Source of the DNA: Pseudomonas cuatrocienegasensis
Lineage (GTDB): Bacteria > Pseudomonadota > Gammaproteobacteria > Pseudomonadales > Pseudomonadaceae
Direction: 5' to 3'
DNA length: 64,000 nucleotides
NCBI RefSeq assembly: GCF_900110925.1
Contig: NZ_FOFP01000001.1
Location: 310,001 to 374,000 of the forward strand
Within the stretch, counting starts at the first letter, position 1; every line of letters begins with the position of its first letter. Shown one piece after another: positions 34,142 through 43,904 of this stretch. The position numbers and the translations under genes were made by a program. The notes below the pieces were generated by a model. That model made no database searches. It was given only the letters and a program-made list of their open reading frames with translations, and had not been told where the DNA came from.

Positions 34142-35770
34142 TTACAGCTTGAAGAAGCTGACCTTCTCCGTCAGGCGCTGGGCCAGGGCTGCCAGCTCGC
34201 GGCTGGAGGAGGCCACCTGCTCGGAGCCGGCGGCGGTACCCAGGGTCGCGTCGTGGATGCGGCTGATGTTCTGATTGACCGTTTCGGCCACCTGGCTTTG
34301 CTGCTCCGAGGCGCTGGCGATCTGCGCGTTCATGTCGTTGATGGCGGTGACCTCGGTGCGGATCTTGTTCAGCGCGGTTTCTGCCTGGTGGGTCTGCTCC
34401 ACGGTCTGCTGGGCGAGTTGGCGGCTGCTGCGCATTACCTCGGCTGCCTGGCCGACGCCCTCTTGCAGGGCGCCGATCATGCCGCGAATTTCCCGTGTCG
34501 AGTCCTGGGTGCGGGTCGCCAGCGAGCGCACCTCATCGGCCACCACGGCAAAACCGCGGCCGTGCTCGCCGGCGCGGGCAGCTTCGATGGCGGCGTTGAG
34601 CGCCAGCAGGTTGGTCTGGTCGGCGATGGCGGTGATCACCTCGATAATCTTCTCGATGTTCGCCGTGTCGCTGGACACCTGCTGCACCTGATTGGCGGCA
34701 TCTTCCAGGGATTTCGCCAGCGTCTGCATGGCGCTGGCCGTTTCGCTGACGACCTGGTTGCCAGAAGCTACCTCGCCATGGGCGCTGCGCGTGGCCGAGG
34801 CGGCACTGGCCGCGTAGCCGGCGACTTCGCTGACGGTGGCTGCCATCTGGTGCACGGCTGCGGCCATTTGCTCGGCTTCGCTGGATTGCAGGCGAATCTG
34901 CTGGCTGTTGCTGCTTGAGGTGCTCAGTAACTGGTCGGCTGAGCGAGCCAGTTCGGCGGCGGCCGAGCGGACCTGATTGATGGTCTCGGCAAGGTGCCCC
35001 GCCATGTCGCGCAGCGCGCCCATGACGCTGTCGGGGTGGCGGGTTTCGATGCGCTGGCCCAGCTCGCCCTTGGCCAGGCGCTTGATCGCCTCGGCCACGG
35101 CCTGGGGTTCGGCGCCCAGGGTGCTGATCAACTGGCGAATGATCAGCACCGATACCAGGATGCTCAGCAGCATGGCGATACCGGTGGCCAGCAGAATCAG
35201 TAACTGGAAGCCGCCCGCTGTGCTGCGCACCTGGGCGAGGTCCTTGCCGATTACGTCTTCCTGGTAGTCGATAAAGGCATTGATCGCCTTCAGCCAGGCA
35301 CTGTAGCCGGGGGAAACCTGGGTCAGCAGAAAACGCTTGGTCGCCGCCGGATCAGCGGCCTGGCGCAGGCGCAGCAGCTCTGCGGTAAGGGCCTGGGTGG
35401 CGGTTTCGATGCGTTTGATCTCGCCCAGCAGGCGTTGCTCGTCAGCACTTGCGCCCTGGCTGGCGAACAGCTGATCCATGTCGCGTGCGGCAGTCTGATA
35501 AAAGCCGTCCAGGCGTTTGATGTCGGCCAACTGGCTGCTCGGCTCGTCGACCAGCACCACATCGCGAATGGCGATGGCGCGGTCATGCACGCTGCCGCGG
35601 AAATTGATGGCGTTGCGCTGTTTCACGGTGGCGCCCGCACTGACTTCGCTCAGGGTGGTGTCGATAAAGCTGACGCGATTAATGCCGATCAGGCTGAGCA
35701 GGATCATCAACGAGAGGATCAGGCCGAAGCCGAGGCCCAGACGTTGAGCAATCGTGAGGTGTGCAGGCAT
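34142..35770 (-). CDS. Methyl-accepting chemotaxis protein, 4HB type (paralogue B)
   Basis: The 542-residue receptor has the same plan as the one at 20764-22401: [19 protein letters not shown] as transmembrane 1, a four-helix periplasmic domain with [18 protein letters not shown], transmembrane 2 ([18 protein letters not shown]), HAMP, signalling tip [18 protein letters not shown] and C-terminus KVSFFKL. The frame is open to 35995, but the product should start at [11 protein letters not shown] (35770), matching the paralogue's N-terminus. The sensor domains differ more than the signalling domains, so the ligands may differ. Confidence 0.92.
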   Translation of the reverse strand: MPAHLTIAQRLGLGFGLILSLMILLSLIGINRVSFIDTTLSEVSAGATVKQRNAINFRGSVHDRAIAIRDVVLVDEPSSQLADIKRLDGFYQTAARDMDQLFASQGASADEQRLLGEIKRIETATQALTAELLRLRQAADPAATKRFLLTQVSPGYSAWLKAINAFIDYQEDVIGKDLAQVRSTAGGFQLLILLATGIAMLLSILVSVLIIRQLISTLGAEPQAVAEAIKRLAKGELGQRIETRHPDSVMGALRDMAGHLAETINQVRSAAAELARSADQLLSTSSSNSQQIRLQSSEAEQMAAAVHQMAATVSEVAGYAASAASATRSAHGEVASGNQVVSETASAMQTLAKSLEDAANQVQQVSSDTANIEKIIEVITAIADQTNLLALNAAIEAARAGEHGRGFAVVADEVRSLATRTQDSTREIRGMIGALQEGVGQAAEVMRSSRQLAQQTVEQTHQAETALNKIRTEVTAINDMNAQIASASEQQSQVAETVNQNISRIHDATLGTAAGSEQVASSSRELAALAQRLTEKVSFFKL

Positions 35771-35968
35771 GGTGCGTTGTCTCGCTGGGTTTTGCTGATA
35801 CAGGATGCGCATAATGGGCGCGCCGAAGTTATGGCGCCAGCAAAATGTGATGGCAAAAAGATATCGCCCTGATAGGCAGCATTGAATTCGTCGGTTAGCC
35901 CGCGCAAGAGCCGCCTGGCCCGGGCAGTGCGGTATGATCGCGACACATTTGCAGCACGAAGATTGGCC

Positions 35969-36382
35969 ATGCTGGTGATTTCCAACAGCGTTCACCTACC
36001 CGACAGCGAGATCGAGCTGACCGCGATTCGCGCCCAGGGCGCGGGTGGGCAGAACGTCAACAAGGTTTCGAGCGCCATGCACCTGCGCTTCGACAGCCAA
36101 GCCTCAAGCTTGCCGCCGTTCTACAAGGAGCGATTGCTGGCCCTGCGCGACAGCCGCATCACCGCCGAAGGCGTGGTGATCATCAAGGCGCAGCAGTACC
36201 GCACCCAGGAACAGAACCGCGCCGACGCCCTGGAGCGCCTGGCCGAGTTGATTCGCAGCGCTGGTAAAACCGAAAAAGCCCGCCGCCCGACCAAGCCGAC
36301 CCTGGGCTCGAAAACCCGCCGCCTGGAGGGCAAGACCAAGCGCGGGGCGATCAAGGCGGGCAGGGGTCGGGTGGATTTTTGA
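35969..36382 (+). CDS. arfB: ArfB (YaeJ) ribosome-rescue peptidyl-tRNA hydrolase
   Basis: The 137-residue protein has the release-factor catalytic domain with GGQ at residues 26-28 ([10 protein letters not shown]) and a basic C-terminal tail ([19 protein letters not shown], ending RGRVDF) that enters the empty mRNA channel of stalled ribosomes. This is the ArfB/YaeJ arrangement, which hydrolyses peptidyl-tRNA on non-stop complexes. ATG 35969 ([10 protein letters not shown]) is the canonical start; the frame opens at 35882. It is transcribed alone. Confidence 0.93.
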   Translation: MLVISNSVHLPDSEIELTAIRAQGAGGQNVNKVSSAMHLRFDSQASSLPPFYKERLLALRDSRITAEGVVIIKAQQYRTQEQNRADALERLAELIRSAGKTEKARRPTKPTLGSKTRRLEGKTKRGAIKAGRGRVDF

Positions 36383-36433
36383 GGTTGTGGCCCTGTTGTC
36401 TGTTGCAGCCGCACGCAGGCCAGAACACAACTC

Positions 36434-36462
36434 CCGTAGGAGCGCCGCCCCGGCGCAAAGCT
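36434..36462. repeat. Short extragenic repeat (CCGTAGGAGCGCCGCCCCGGCGC)
   Basis: This is an inverted, shortened copy of the repeat at 15307-15359 and 55155-55207: CGTAGGAGCGCCGCCCCGG followed by CGCAAAGC. It lies between arfB and the LysR gene. Confidence 0.6.
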
Positions 36463-36550
36463 TTTTGGGCTTTCTGCTATTCGTCGCTGCGCTCGACCCA
36501 GGCTAGCGCAGGCCATGCGATGGCTTACTTGCCTACCCTGGAGTGCGTGA

Positions 36551-37441
36551 ATGAAAACGACCCTCGATGAACTCCAAGCCTTTGTCCGCGTGGTGGACAG
36601 TGGCTCCATCAGCGCAGCGGCTGAGCAGATGGCGCAGACCGCTTCTGGTGTCAGCCGGGCGCTCAGTCGTCTGGAGGAAAAGCTCGATGTCACCCTGTTG
36701 CGCCGCACCACGCGGCGTCTGGAGTTGACCGAGGAGGGGCGGGCCTTTCTGGCCCAGGCACGCAAGATTCTCGCTGCGGTGGAAGATGCCGAAGAGCAGA
36801 TGAAAGTGCGTCGGCAGAAGCCCGCCGGACGTTTGCGGGTGAATGCCGCCGCGCCCTTTATGCTGCATGCGGTGGTGCCGCTGGTGGCGGGGTTTCGCGC
36901 GCGCTACCCGCAGATTCAGCTGGAGCTGCACAGCAGCGACCAGATCATCGACCTGCTTGAGCAGCGCACCGATATCGCCATCCGCATCGGCCCGCTGCGC
37001 GACTCCACCCTGCATGCGCGGCCGCTGGGCAGCAACGCCTTACGTGTGTTGGCCAGCCCGGCTTATCTCAAGGCCCACGGCACGCCGCGTACAGTGGACG
37101 ACCTCAGCCAACACAGCCTGCTGGGCTTTACTCAGCCGGAGCACCTCAACCAGTGGCCGCTGCGCCATGCTGGCGGTGACAGCCTGGCCATTGCTCCGGC
37201 GTTGACCGCCTCGAGTGGTGAAACCCTGCGCCAGTTGGCGTTGCAGGGCGTGGGCATCGTCTGCCTGGCGGACTTTATGACCGCCGCCGACCGCGCTCGG
37301 GGCGACCTGGTGCAGGTGCTGATGCGCGACACCGTCGAGGTGCGCCAGCCAATCCATGCGGTGTACTACCGCAACACGGCGCTGGCGGCGCGCATCACCT
37401 GCTTTCTTGACTACCTGAGTGAGCACCTCGGCAGCGCCTGA
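36551..37441 (+). CDS. LysR-family transcriptional regulator
   Basis: The 296-residue protein has an N-terminal HTH (SISAAAEQMAQTASGVSRALSR) and a CrgA-type LysR effector domain (GRLRVNAAAPFMLHAVVPLV, RTDIAIRIGPLRDSTLHA). It converges with the CDF transporter gene; only one base separates the stop codons. No divergent target gene is adjacent, so the regulon is unknown. Confidence 0.9.
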   Translation: MKTTLDELQAFVRVVDSGSISAAAEQMAQTASGVSRALSRLEEKLDVTLLRRTTRRLELTEEGRAFLAQARKILAAVEDAEEQMKVRRQKPAGRLRVNAAAPFMLHAVVPLVAGFRARYPQIQLELHSSDQIIDLLEQRTDIAIRIGPLRDSTLHARPLGSNALRVLASPAYLKAHGTPRTVDDLSQHSLLGFTQPEHLNQWPLRHAGGDSLAIAPALTASSGETLRQLALQGVGIVCLADFMTAADRARGDLVQVLMRDTVEVRQPIHAVYYRNTALAARITCFLDYLSEHLGSA

Positions 37442-37442
37442 T

Positions 37443-38066
37443 TCAAGCTGCGTGGGCGCTGTGCAACTCCGTGCGCGCCTGGCGCATCACCTGTACCGCG
37501 GCGCTGATCGCCAGGCTGGCCATGATGGTGGCCACCAGCAGGTCGGGCCAGGCGGTGCCGGTGCCGAACACACCAAAGGCCGCGAGCAGTACGGCGAGGT
37601 TGCCCAGGGCGTCATTGCGCGTGCACAGCCAGACGCTGCGCATATTGCTGTCGCCCTCGCGATAACCAAACAGCAAGACTGCCACCAGCACGTTGGCGGC
37701 CAGTGCCAGGCTGCCGATCAAGCCCATGGTGATCGCCTCCGGCACCTCGCCCGAGAGTGCCCGCCAGCCGGCCATCGACAGTACGCCAATACCGAACAGC
37801 AGCATGCACAGGGCCTTGAACAGTGAGGCGCGGGCGCGGCTGGCCAGGCCCATGCCGAGGACGAACAGGCTGATGCCGTAGTTGGCGGCATCACCGAGAA
37901 AATCCAGCGAGTCGGCCAGTAGCGACACGGAGCCGGCCTTTACCCCACTGGCGATCTCGACGAAAAACATGCCGAGGTTGACCAACAGGGCGATCCACAG
38001 GATGCGCCGATAGCCTGCAGCAGGTGGGCGTTGGCTTGGCGTGGGATGGCAGCAGTGCGCGCTCAT
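37443..38066 (-). CDS. Short CDF-type cation efflux protein
   Basis: The 207-residue membrane protein has six transmembrane segments of the cation diffusion facilitator family, with the metal-site motif LLADSLDFLGDA in helix 2 and CTRNDALGN in helix 5, and a Cys/His-rich N-terminus (SAHCCHPTP). It is about 100 residues shorter than typical CDF proteins because the C-terminal cytoplasmic metallochaperone-like domain is missing. It likely exports a divalent or soft metal. The divergent MerR gene and shared operator indicate metal-responsive control. GGAG precedes the ATG at 38066. Confidence 0.85.
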   Translation of the reverse strand: MSAHCCHPTPSQRPPAAGYRRILWIALLVNLGMFFVEIASGVKAGSVSLLADSLDFLGDAANYGISLFVLGMGLASRARASLFKALCMLLFGIGVLSMAGWRALSGEVPEAITMGLIGSLALAANVLVAVLLFGYREGDSNMRSVWLCTRNDALGNLAVLLAAFGVFGTGTAWPDLLVATIMASLAISAAVQVMRQARTELHSAHAA

Positions 38067-38096
38067 GGGGGCTTCTCCATATTGATGACAAGGCGT

Positions 38097-38127
38097 ACGC
38101 TAAACCCTGTAGTCACTACAGGGTCAA
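38097..38127 (-). promoter_or_regulatory. MerR-type operator/promoter of the CDF gene
   Basis: A perfect palindrome has arms ACCCTGTAGT (38104-38113) and ACTACAGGGT (38115-38124) around one C. On the minus strand it lies between a -35 TTGACC (38122-38127) and a -10 TAGCGT (38097-38102) separated by 19 bases, the over-long spacer that MerR-family activators untwist. It fires toward the efflux gene, and its right edge is 6 bases from the regulator start, so autoregulation is likely. Confidence 0.88.
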
Positions 38128-38130
38128 GCG

Positions 38131-38562
38131 ATGAATCGAGCCTTTAACATCGGTCAGTTGAGCCGCGAGAGTGGCGTCAACCCGGAGACCATCCGTTTTT
38201 ACGAGCGCAGCGGCCTACTCGCCGCGCCACCGCGCAGTGCTGCCGGCTATCGCCAGTACGCCGAAGCCGACGTGCGTCGCCTGCGTTTTATCCGCCGCGG
38301 GCGCGAGTTGGGTTTCAGCCTGGAGGAAATCACCACGCTGCTGGCACTGGATGCCCAGCCCCATAGCCCTTGCGCCGAGGCCGACCGGCTGGTGCGCGAG
38401 CACCTGGCCGCGATCGAGGTGCGCATCGCCGACCTGCAACGCATGCAGATCGCCCTGAGCAAGCTGGCCACCTGTGACGCCGCCGAGGCCGAGCACTGTC
38501 GCCTGCTGGAGGCATTGGATAACCGCGAATGCGCGTTGCACCCACCGGTTACGCTGGGATGA
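38131..38562 (+). CDS. MerR-family metal-responsive regulator (ZntR/CadR/PbrR group)
   Basis: The 143-residue regulator has a MerR winged helix (FNIGQLSRESGVNPETIRFYERSGLL), a dimerisation helix and the metal-loop cysteines Cys81, Cys115 and Cys123 (CDAAEAEHC), the pattern of Zn/Cd/Pb sensors; Cys134 is extra. It is divergent from the CDF gene and its operator lies 6 bases upstream of the ATG. The metal specificity (Cd, Zn or Pb) is not certain from sequence. The downstream mgsA gene is convergent, with one base between the stops. Confidence 0.9.
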   Translation: MNRAFNIGQLSRESGVNPETIRFYERSGLLAAPPRSAAGYRQYAEADVRRLRFIRRGRELGFSLEEITTLLALDAQPHSPCAEADRLVREHLAAIEVRIADLQRMQIALSKLATCDAAEAEHCRLLEALDNRECALHPPVTLG

Positions 38563-38563
38563 C

Positions 38564-39028
38564 TCAGGTGCGTCCAGCCAGATAACGGCTGTAGTCGGGG
38601 ATGCGACAGCTGTGCGCCTGGTCGAGCAGGGGGCTGCCGATCAGGTAGTCGGCGCTGCTTTCGTTGCAGGCCAGGGGAATGTTCCAGACCGCGGCGACCC
38701 TGAGCAGGGCCTTGATGTCCGGGTCGTGGGGCTGTTGCTCGAAAGGATCCCAGAAGAACACCAGCAGATCGATGCGCCGTTCGGCGATGCGCGCACCAAT
38801 CTGCTGGTCGCCGCCCAGGGGGCCGCTGATCATGCACTCCACCGGCAGGCCCAGGTGCTTGGCCAGCAGCACTCCGGTGGTGCCGGTGGCGATCAGTTCG
38901 TGGTGCGCCAGGCGTTCGCGCTGGCGCAGGCTCCAGTCGAGCAGGAAGGTTTTGCAATGGTCGTGGGCGATCAGCGCGATGCGCTTGCGCGCCGGCATCT
39001 GGCCCTCGGTAAAGCTGATCCGGCTCAT
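38564..39028 (-). CDS. mgsA: Methylglyoxal synthase
   Basis: The 154-residue enzyme converts dihydroxyacetone phosphate to methylglyoxal and phosphate. The signature residues are present in IALIAHDHCK, ATGTTGVLLAK, SGPLGGDQQIGA (catalytic Asp) and FFWDPFEQQPHDPD (His/Asp), closely matching E. coli MgsA in length and order. It lies 9 bases downstream of gap on the same strand, so the two probably share a transcript. This bypass of the lower triose steps releases phosphate when triose phosphates accumulate, which makes sense next to the triose-phosphate dehydrogenase. Confidence 0.94.
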   Translation of the reverse strand: MSRISFTEGQMPARKRIALIAHDHCKTFLLDWSLRQRERLAHHELIATGTTGVLLAKHLGLPVECMISGPLGGDQQIGARIAERRIDLLVFFWDPFEQQPHDPDIKALLRVAAVWNIPLACNESSADYLIGSPLLDQAHSCRIPDYSRYLAGRT

Positions 39029-39037
39029 GGGCGTGAC

Positions 39038-40042
39038 TCAATCGGGCGCATTGCACAACGCCAGGCAGGTGTCGAGCATGCGGTTGGAGAAGCCCCATTC
39101 GTTGTCATACCAGGCCATGACCTTGAGCAGCTTGCCGCTGGTCTTGGTGTGGTTGGCATCGAAAATCGACGACAACGGGTTGTGGTTGAAGTCGCAAGAC
39201 ACCAGCGGCAGGCTGTTGTAGCCGAGCACCGGCGATTGTTCACTGGCCTCCTTGAGCAGCGCGTTGACCGTCTCGGCGCTGGCTTCGCGCTGCACCTGCA
39301 GGGTCAGGTCGACCAGCGACACATTGATCACCGGTACGCGCACGGCCATGCCGGTGAGCTTGCCGGCCAGTTCGGGCAGCACCAGGCCGACTGCTTCGGC
39401 GGCTCCGGTCTTGGTCGGGATCATCGACTGGGTGGCCGAGCGCGCGCGGAACGGGTCGCTGTGGTACACGTCGGAAAGATTCTGGTCGTTGGTGTAAGCG
39501 TGGATGGTAGTCATCAGACCGCTCTCGATGCCCAGCTCACGCTGCAGCACCTGGGCCACCGGGGCCAGGCAGTTGGTGGTGCAGGAGGCGTTGGAGATGA
39601 TCTGGTGATGGGCGCGCAGGCTGTCGTGGTTGACGCCGTAGACGATGGTCGCGTCGGCGCCCTTGGCCGGTGCCGAGATAATCACCTTGCGCGCGCCGGC
39701 GCTCATGTGCGCAGCCGCTTTGTCGCGCTCGGTGAACAGCCCGGTGCATTCGAAGACCACGTCGATTTGCAGGTCTTTCCAGGGCAGTTCGGCGGGGTTG
39801 CGTATGGCGCTGACGGCGATACGGTCGCCATTGATGGTCAGGCTGTCGCCATCGGCCTCGACCTGGCCGTCAAAAATCCCGTGTACGCTGTCGTATTTGA
39901 GCAGGTGCGCGTTGATCGCGCTGTCGCCGAGGTCGTTGATCGCCACGACCTGCAGCTGTTGACGGTAGGTTCCGCTGTACAGCGCGCGCAAAGTATTGCG
40001 GCCGATACGTCCGAAACCATTGATGGCAATTCGCAGAGTCAT
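39038..40042 (-). CDS. gap: Glyceraldehyde-3-phosphate dehydrogenase, type I
   Basis: The 334-residue enzyme oxidises glyceraldehyde-3-phosphate to 1,3-bisphosphoglycerate with NAD(P)+. It has [10 protein letters not shown] at the N-terminus, catalytic Cys154 in [12 protein letters not shown] and [12 protein letters not shown] near the C-terminus. It is divergent from edd, and the 132-base gap carries two HexR-type sites, one near each start codon. In Pseudomonas this copy is the glycolytic, glucose-induced enzyme that takes the triose made by the Entner-Doudoroff aldolase. The mgsA gene follows on the same transcript. Confidence 0.96.
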   Translation of the reverse strand: MTLRIAINGFGRIGRNTLRALYSGTYRQQLQVVAINDLGDSAINAHLLKYDSVHGIFDGQVEADGDSLTINGDRIAVSAIRNPAELPWKDLQIDVVFECTGLFTERDKAAAHMSAGARKVIISAPAKGADATIVYGVNHDSLRAHHQIISNASCTTNCLAPVAQVLQRELGIESGLMTTIHAYTNDQNLSDVYHSDPFRARSATQSMIPTKTGAAEAVGLVLPELAGKLTGMAVRVPVINVSLVDLTLQVQREASAETVNALLKEASEQSPVLGYNSLPLVSCDFNHNPLSSIFDANHTKTSGKLLKVMAWYDNEWGFSNRMLDTCLALCNAPD

Positions 40043-40063
40043 AGGTGAGGACCGTTTAATTTG

Positions 40064-40078
40064 TTGTTGGAATTACAA
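40064..40078. promoter_or_regulatory. HexR operator near gap
   Basis: TTGTTGGAATTACAA fits TTGT-N7-ACAA, the HexR site of Pseudomonas. It lies 21 bases upstream of the gap start codon. HexR released by 2-keto-3-deoxy-6-phosphogluconate would derepress gap and mgsA. Confidence 0.8.
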
Positions 40079-40126
40079 GATTATTAGCCTAGCTGTAGAA
40101 ATCAAGCCTTTTGCGTGGCAGTATTT

Positions 40127-40141
40127 TTGTATTAAGTACAA
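40127..40141. promoter_or_regulatory. HexR operator near edd
   Basis: TTGTATTAAGTACAA fits TTGT-N7-ACAA. It ends 33 bases before the edd ATG, placed to repress the edd-glk-gltRS transcript. Confidence 0.8.
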
Positions 40142-40174
40142 AATATTGCTGTCCGCCAGCCTGGAGTCACTGTC

Positions 40175-42000
<1,826 letters not shown>

Positions 42001-42004
<4 letters not shown>

Positions 42005-42957
42005 CGCGCGCGCTGGTCGGTGATATCGGCGGCACCAATGCGCGTTTCGCGCTTTGGCAGGACAACGCCCTGGCCTCGGTGCAGGTGCTGGCCACGGCGG
42101 ATTACCCCAGCCCGGAGCAGGCGATCACTGCCTACCTGGCCAGCCTCGACCTGGCGCCAGGGGCCATCGATGCGGTGTGCCTGGCCTGTGCGGGCCCTGT
42201 GGGCGGTGACCTGTTTCGCTTCACCAACAACCATTGGCAGCTTAGCCGCCGCGCCTTCTGCGAGACGCTGCAGGTGCGTGAACTGCTGCTGATCAACGAT
42301 TTTTCCGCCATGGCCCTGGGCATGACCCGCCTGACGCCGGAGGATTGCCTGCAGGTTTGCCCTGGCGAGGCGGAGGTCGAGCGGCCACGGGTGATCATCG
42401 GCCCGGGTACGGGCCTGGGTGTGGGCACCCTGTTGCCCCTCGCGTCGGGGCACTGGCAGGCGTTGCCGGGAGAGGGTGGGCATGTCGACCTGCCCATCGG
42501 CACGGCCCATGAAGCGGCGCTCTGGCTGCAGCTGGAGCAGCAACTGGGCCATGTGCGTGCCGAGGATGTGCTCAGTGGCAGCGGCCTGGTCAATCTGCAC
42601 CGCGCGCTCTGTGCCCTCGAGGGGCAGGCGCCGCGTTGGCACGAGCCAGCCGATGTTACCGCCGCCGCGTTGGCGGGCGATGCCCAAGGCCTGGCGGTGC
42701 TGGAGCAGTTCTGCCGCTGGCTGGGGCGCGTGGCGGGTAACAATGTGCTGACCCTCGGCGGGCGTGGCGGGGTGTATCTGGTCGGCGGCGTGCTGCCGCG
42801 GGTGGCCCCGTTGCTGCTGGCCAGTGGCTTTGCCGAGGCCTTCCGTGACAAAGGCTGCATGAGCGATTACCTTGCCGGCATTCCGGTGTGGCTGGTGACG
42901 GCCGAGTACCCAGGCCTGCTCGGTGCCGGTGTGGCGTTGCAGCAGGCGCGCTCGTAG
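42001..42957 (+). CDS. glk: Glucokinase
   Basis: The 318-residue ROK-unrelated (E. coli Glk-type) glucokinase phosphorylates glucose with ATP. The phosphate-binding loop is [14 protein letters not shown], the catalytic Asp lies in [12 protein letters not shown], and [13 protein letters not shown] is the adenosine segment. The frame is open from 41908, but translation should start at GTG 42001, which overlaps the edd stop (GTGA) and has GGAG eight bases upstream inside edd. The coupling ensures matched expression with edd. A REP element follows. Confidence 0.93.
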
Positions 42958-42967
42958 CGGTTGCTCG

Positions 42968-43025
42968 TCGCGGCTAAAGCCCCTCCCACAATATGAGTCC
43001 TTGTGCGGGAGGGTTTTAGCCGCGA
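42968..43025. repeat. REP-like palindromic pair between glk and gltR
   Basis: TCGCGGCTAAAGCCCCTCCC and GGGAGGGTTTTAGCCGCGA are inverted copies around a short centre, the same unit as at 9999-10063. It could attenuate read-through from edd-glk into gltRS. Confidence 0.8.
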
Positions 43026-43048
43026 GGTTTTGCTAGATAAATCGAGAT

Positions 43049-43056
43049 AACAACAA
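43049..43056 (+). promoter_or_regulatory. Hfq/Crc-type motif AACAACAA before gltR
   Basis: AACAACAA ends 12 bases before the gltR ATG and runs into AAGGA, the likely ribosome site. Confidence 0.5.
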
Positions 43057-43068
43057 GGACGGCGGACA

Positions 43069-43797
43069 ATGAGCCAGCCCGGTAAATCCATCCTCCTGGT
43101 CGATGATGACCAGGAGATTCGTGAACTGCTCGATACCTACCTTAGCCGCGCTGGTTTTCAGGTACGCGCGGCTGCAGACGGTGCGGGCTTTCGCCAGCGC
43201 CTGTGCGCCGAGCAGGCCGATCTGGTGATCCTCGATGTGATGTTGCCCGACGAAGACGGCTTCAGCCTCTGTCGTTGGGTACGCGAGCATCAGCGTTTCG
43301 CCCAGGTGCCGATCATCATGCTCACCGCCAGCTCCGACGAAGCCGACCGGGTGATCGGCCTGGAGCTGGGCGCCGATGACTACCTCGGCAAACCTTTCAG
43401 CCCGCGCGAATTGCTGGCACGAATCAAGGCGCTGCTGCGCCGCGCGCATTTCACCCAGGAGCGGGGCGGCGAGGTACTGGCCTTTGATGACTGGCGCCTG
43501 GATATGGTCAGCCACCGGCTGTTCCACCGTGACGGCGAAGAGGTGATTCTGTCTGGTGCGGACTTCGCCCTGCTCAAGCTGTTCCTCGACCACCCACAAG
43601 AGATTCTTGACCGCGACACCATTGGCAACGCCACCCGTGGTCGTGAGGTGATGCCGCTGGAGCGTATCGTCGATATGGCCGTCAGCCGCCTACGGCAACG
43701 CCTGCGTGACACGGAAAAGCCGGCACGGCTGATTCGTACCGTGCGCGGCAGTGGCTATCAGCTGGCGGCGGCGGTTACTCCGTATAGCCATGGGTAG
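43069..43797 (+). CDS. gltR: GltR response regulator of glucose transport
   Basis: The 242-residue OmpR/PhoB-type regulator has a receiver with Asp56 (VILDVMLPDEDG), acidic pocket DDD at 12-14 and Lys in LGKPFSPREL, and a C-terminal winged helix (about 140-235, ending RLIRTVRGSGYQLA). In Pseudomonas GltR with sensor GltS controls the glucose ABC transporter and porin, whose genes follow. It is separated from gltS by a palindromic repeat. Confidence 0.92.
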   Translation: MSQPGKSILLVDDDQEIRELLDTYLSRAGFQVRAAADGAGFRQRLCAEQADLVILDVMLPDEDGFSLCRWVREHQRFAQVPIIMLTASSDEADRVIGLELGADDYLGKPFSPRELLARIKALLRRAHFTQERGGEVLAFDDWRLDMVSHRLFHRDGEEVILSGADFALLKLFLDHPQEILDRDTIGNATRGREVMPLERIVDMAVSRLRQRLRDTEKPARLIRTVRGSGYQLAAAVTPYSHG

Positions 43798-43809
43798 AAC
43801 AATATCGGT

Positions 43810-43871
43810 GTGTAGGCGCGAATGTGTTTGTGAGATTCGCGGGGGCATCGCGAATAAATTCGCTCCTACAG
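43810..43871. repeat. Extragenic palindromic repeat between gltR and gltS
   Basis: GTGTAGGCGCGAATG at one end and TCGCGAATAAATTCGCTCCTA at the other form an imperfect palindrome of the 15184-15259 family. It begins 13 bases after the gltR stop and ends 34 bases before the gltS start, an unusual insertion inside a two-component operon. Confidence 0.75.
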
Positions 43872-43904
43872 GAGTTGTGCACGGCTGCGCGCGTGGTTGT
43901 CGCC

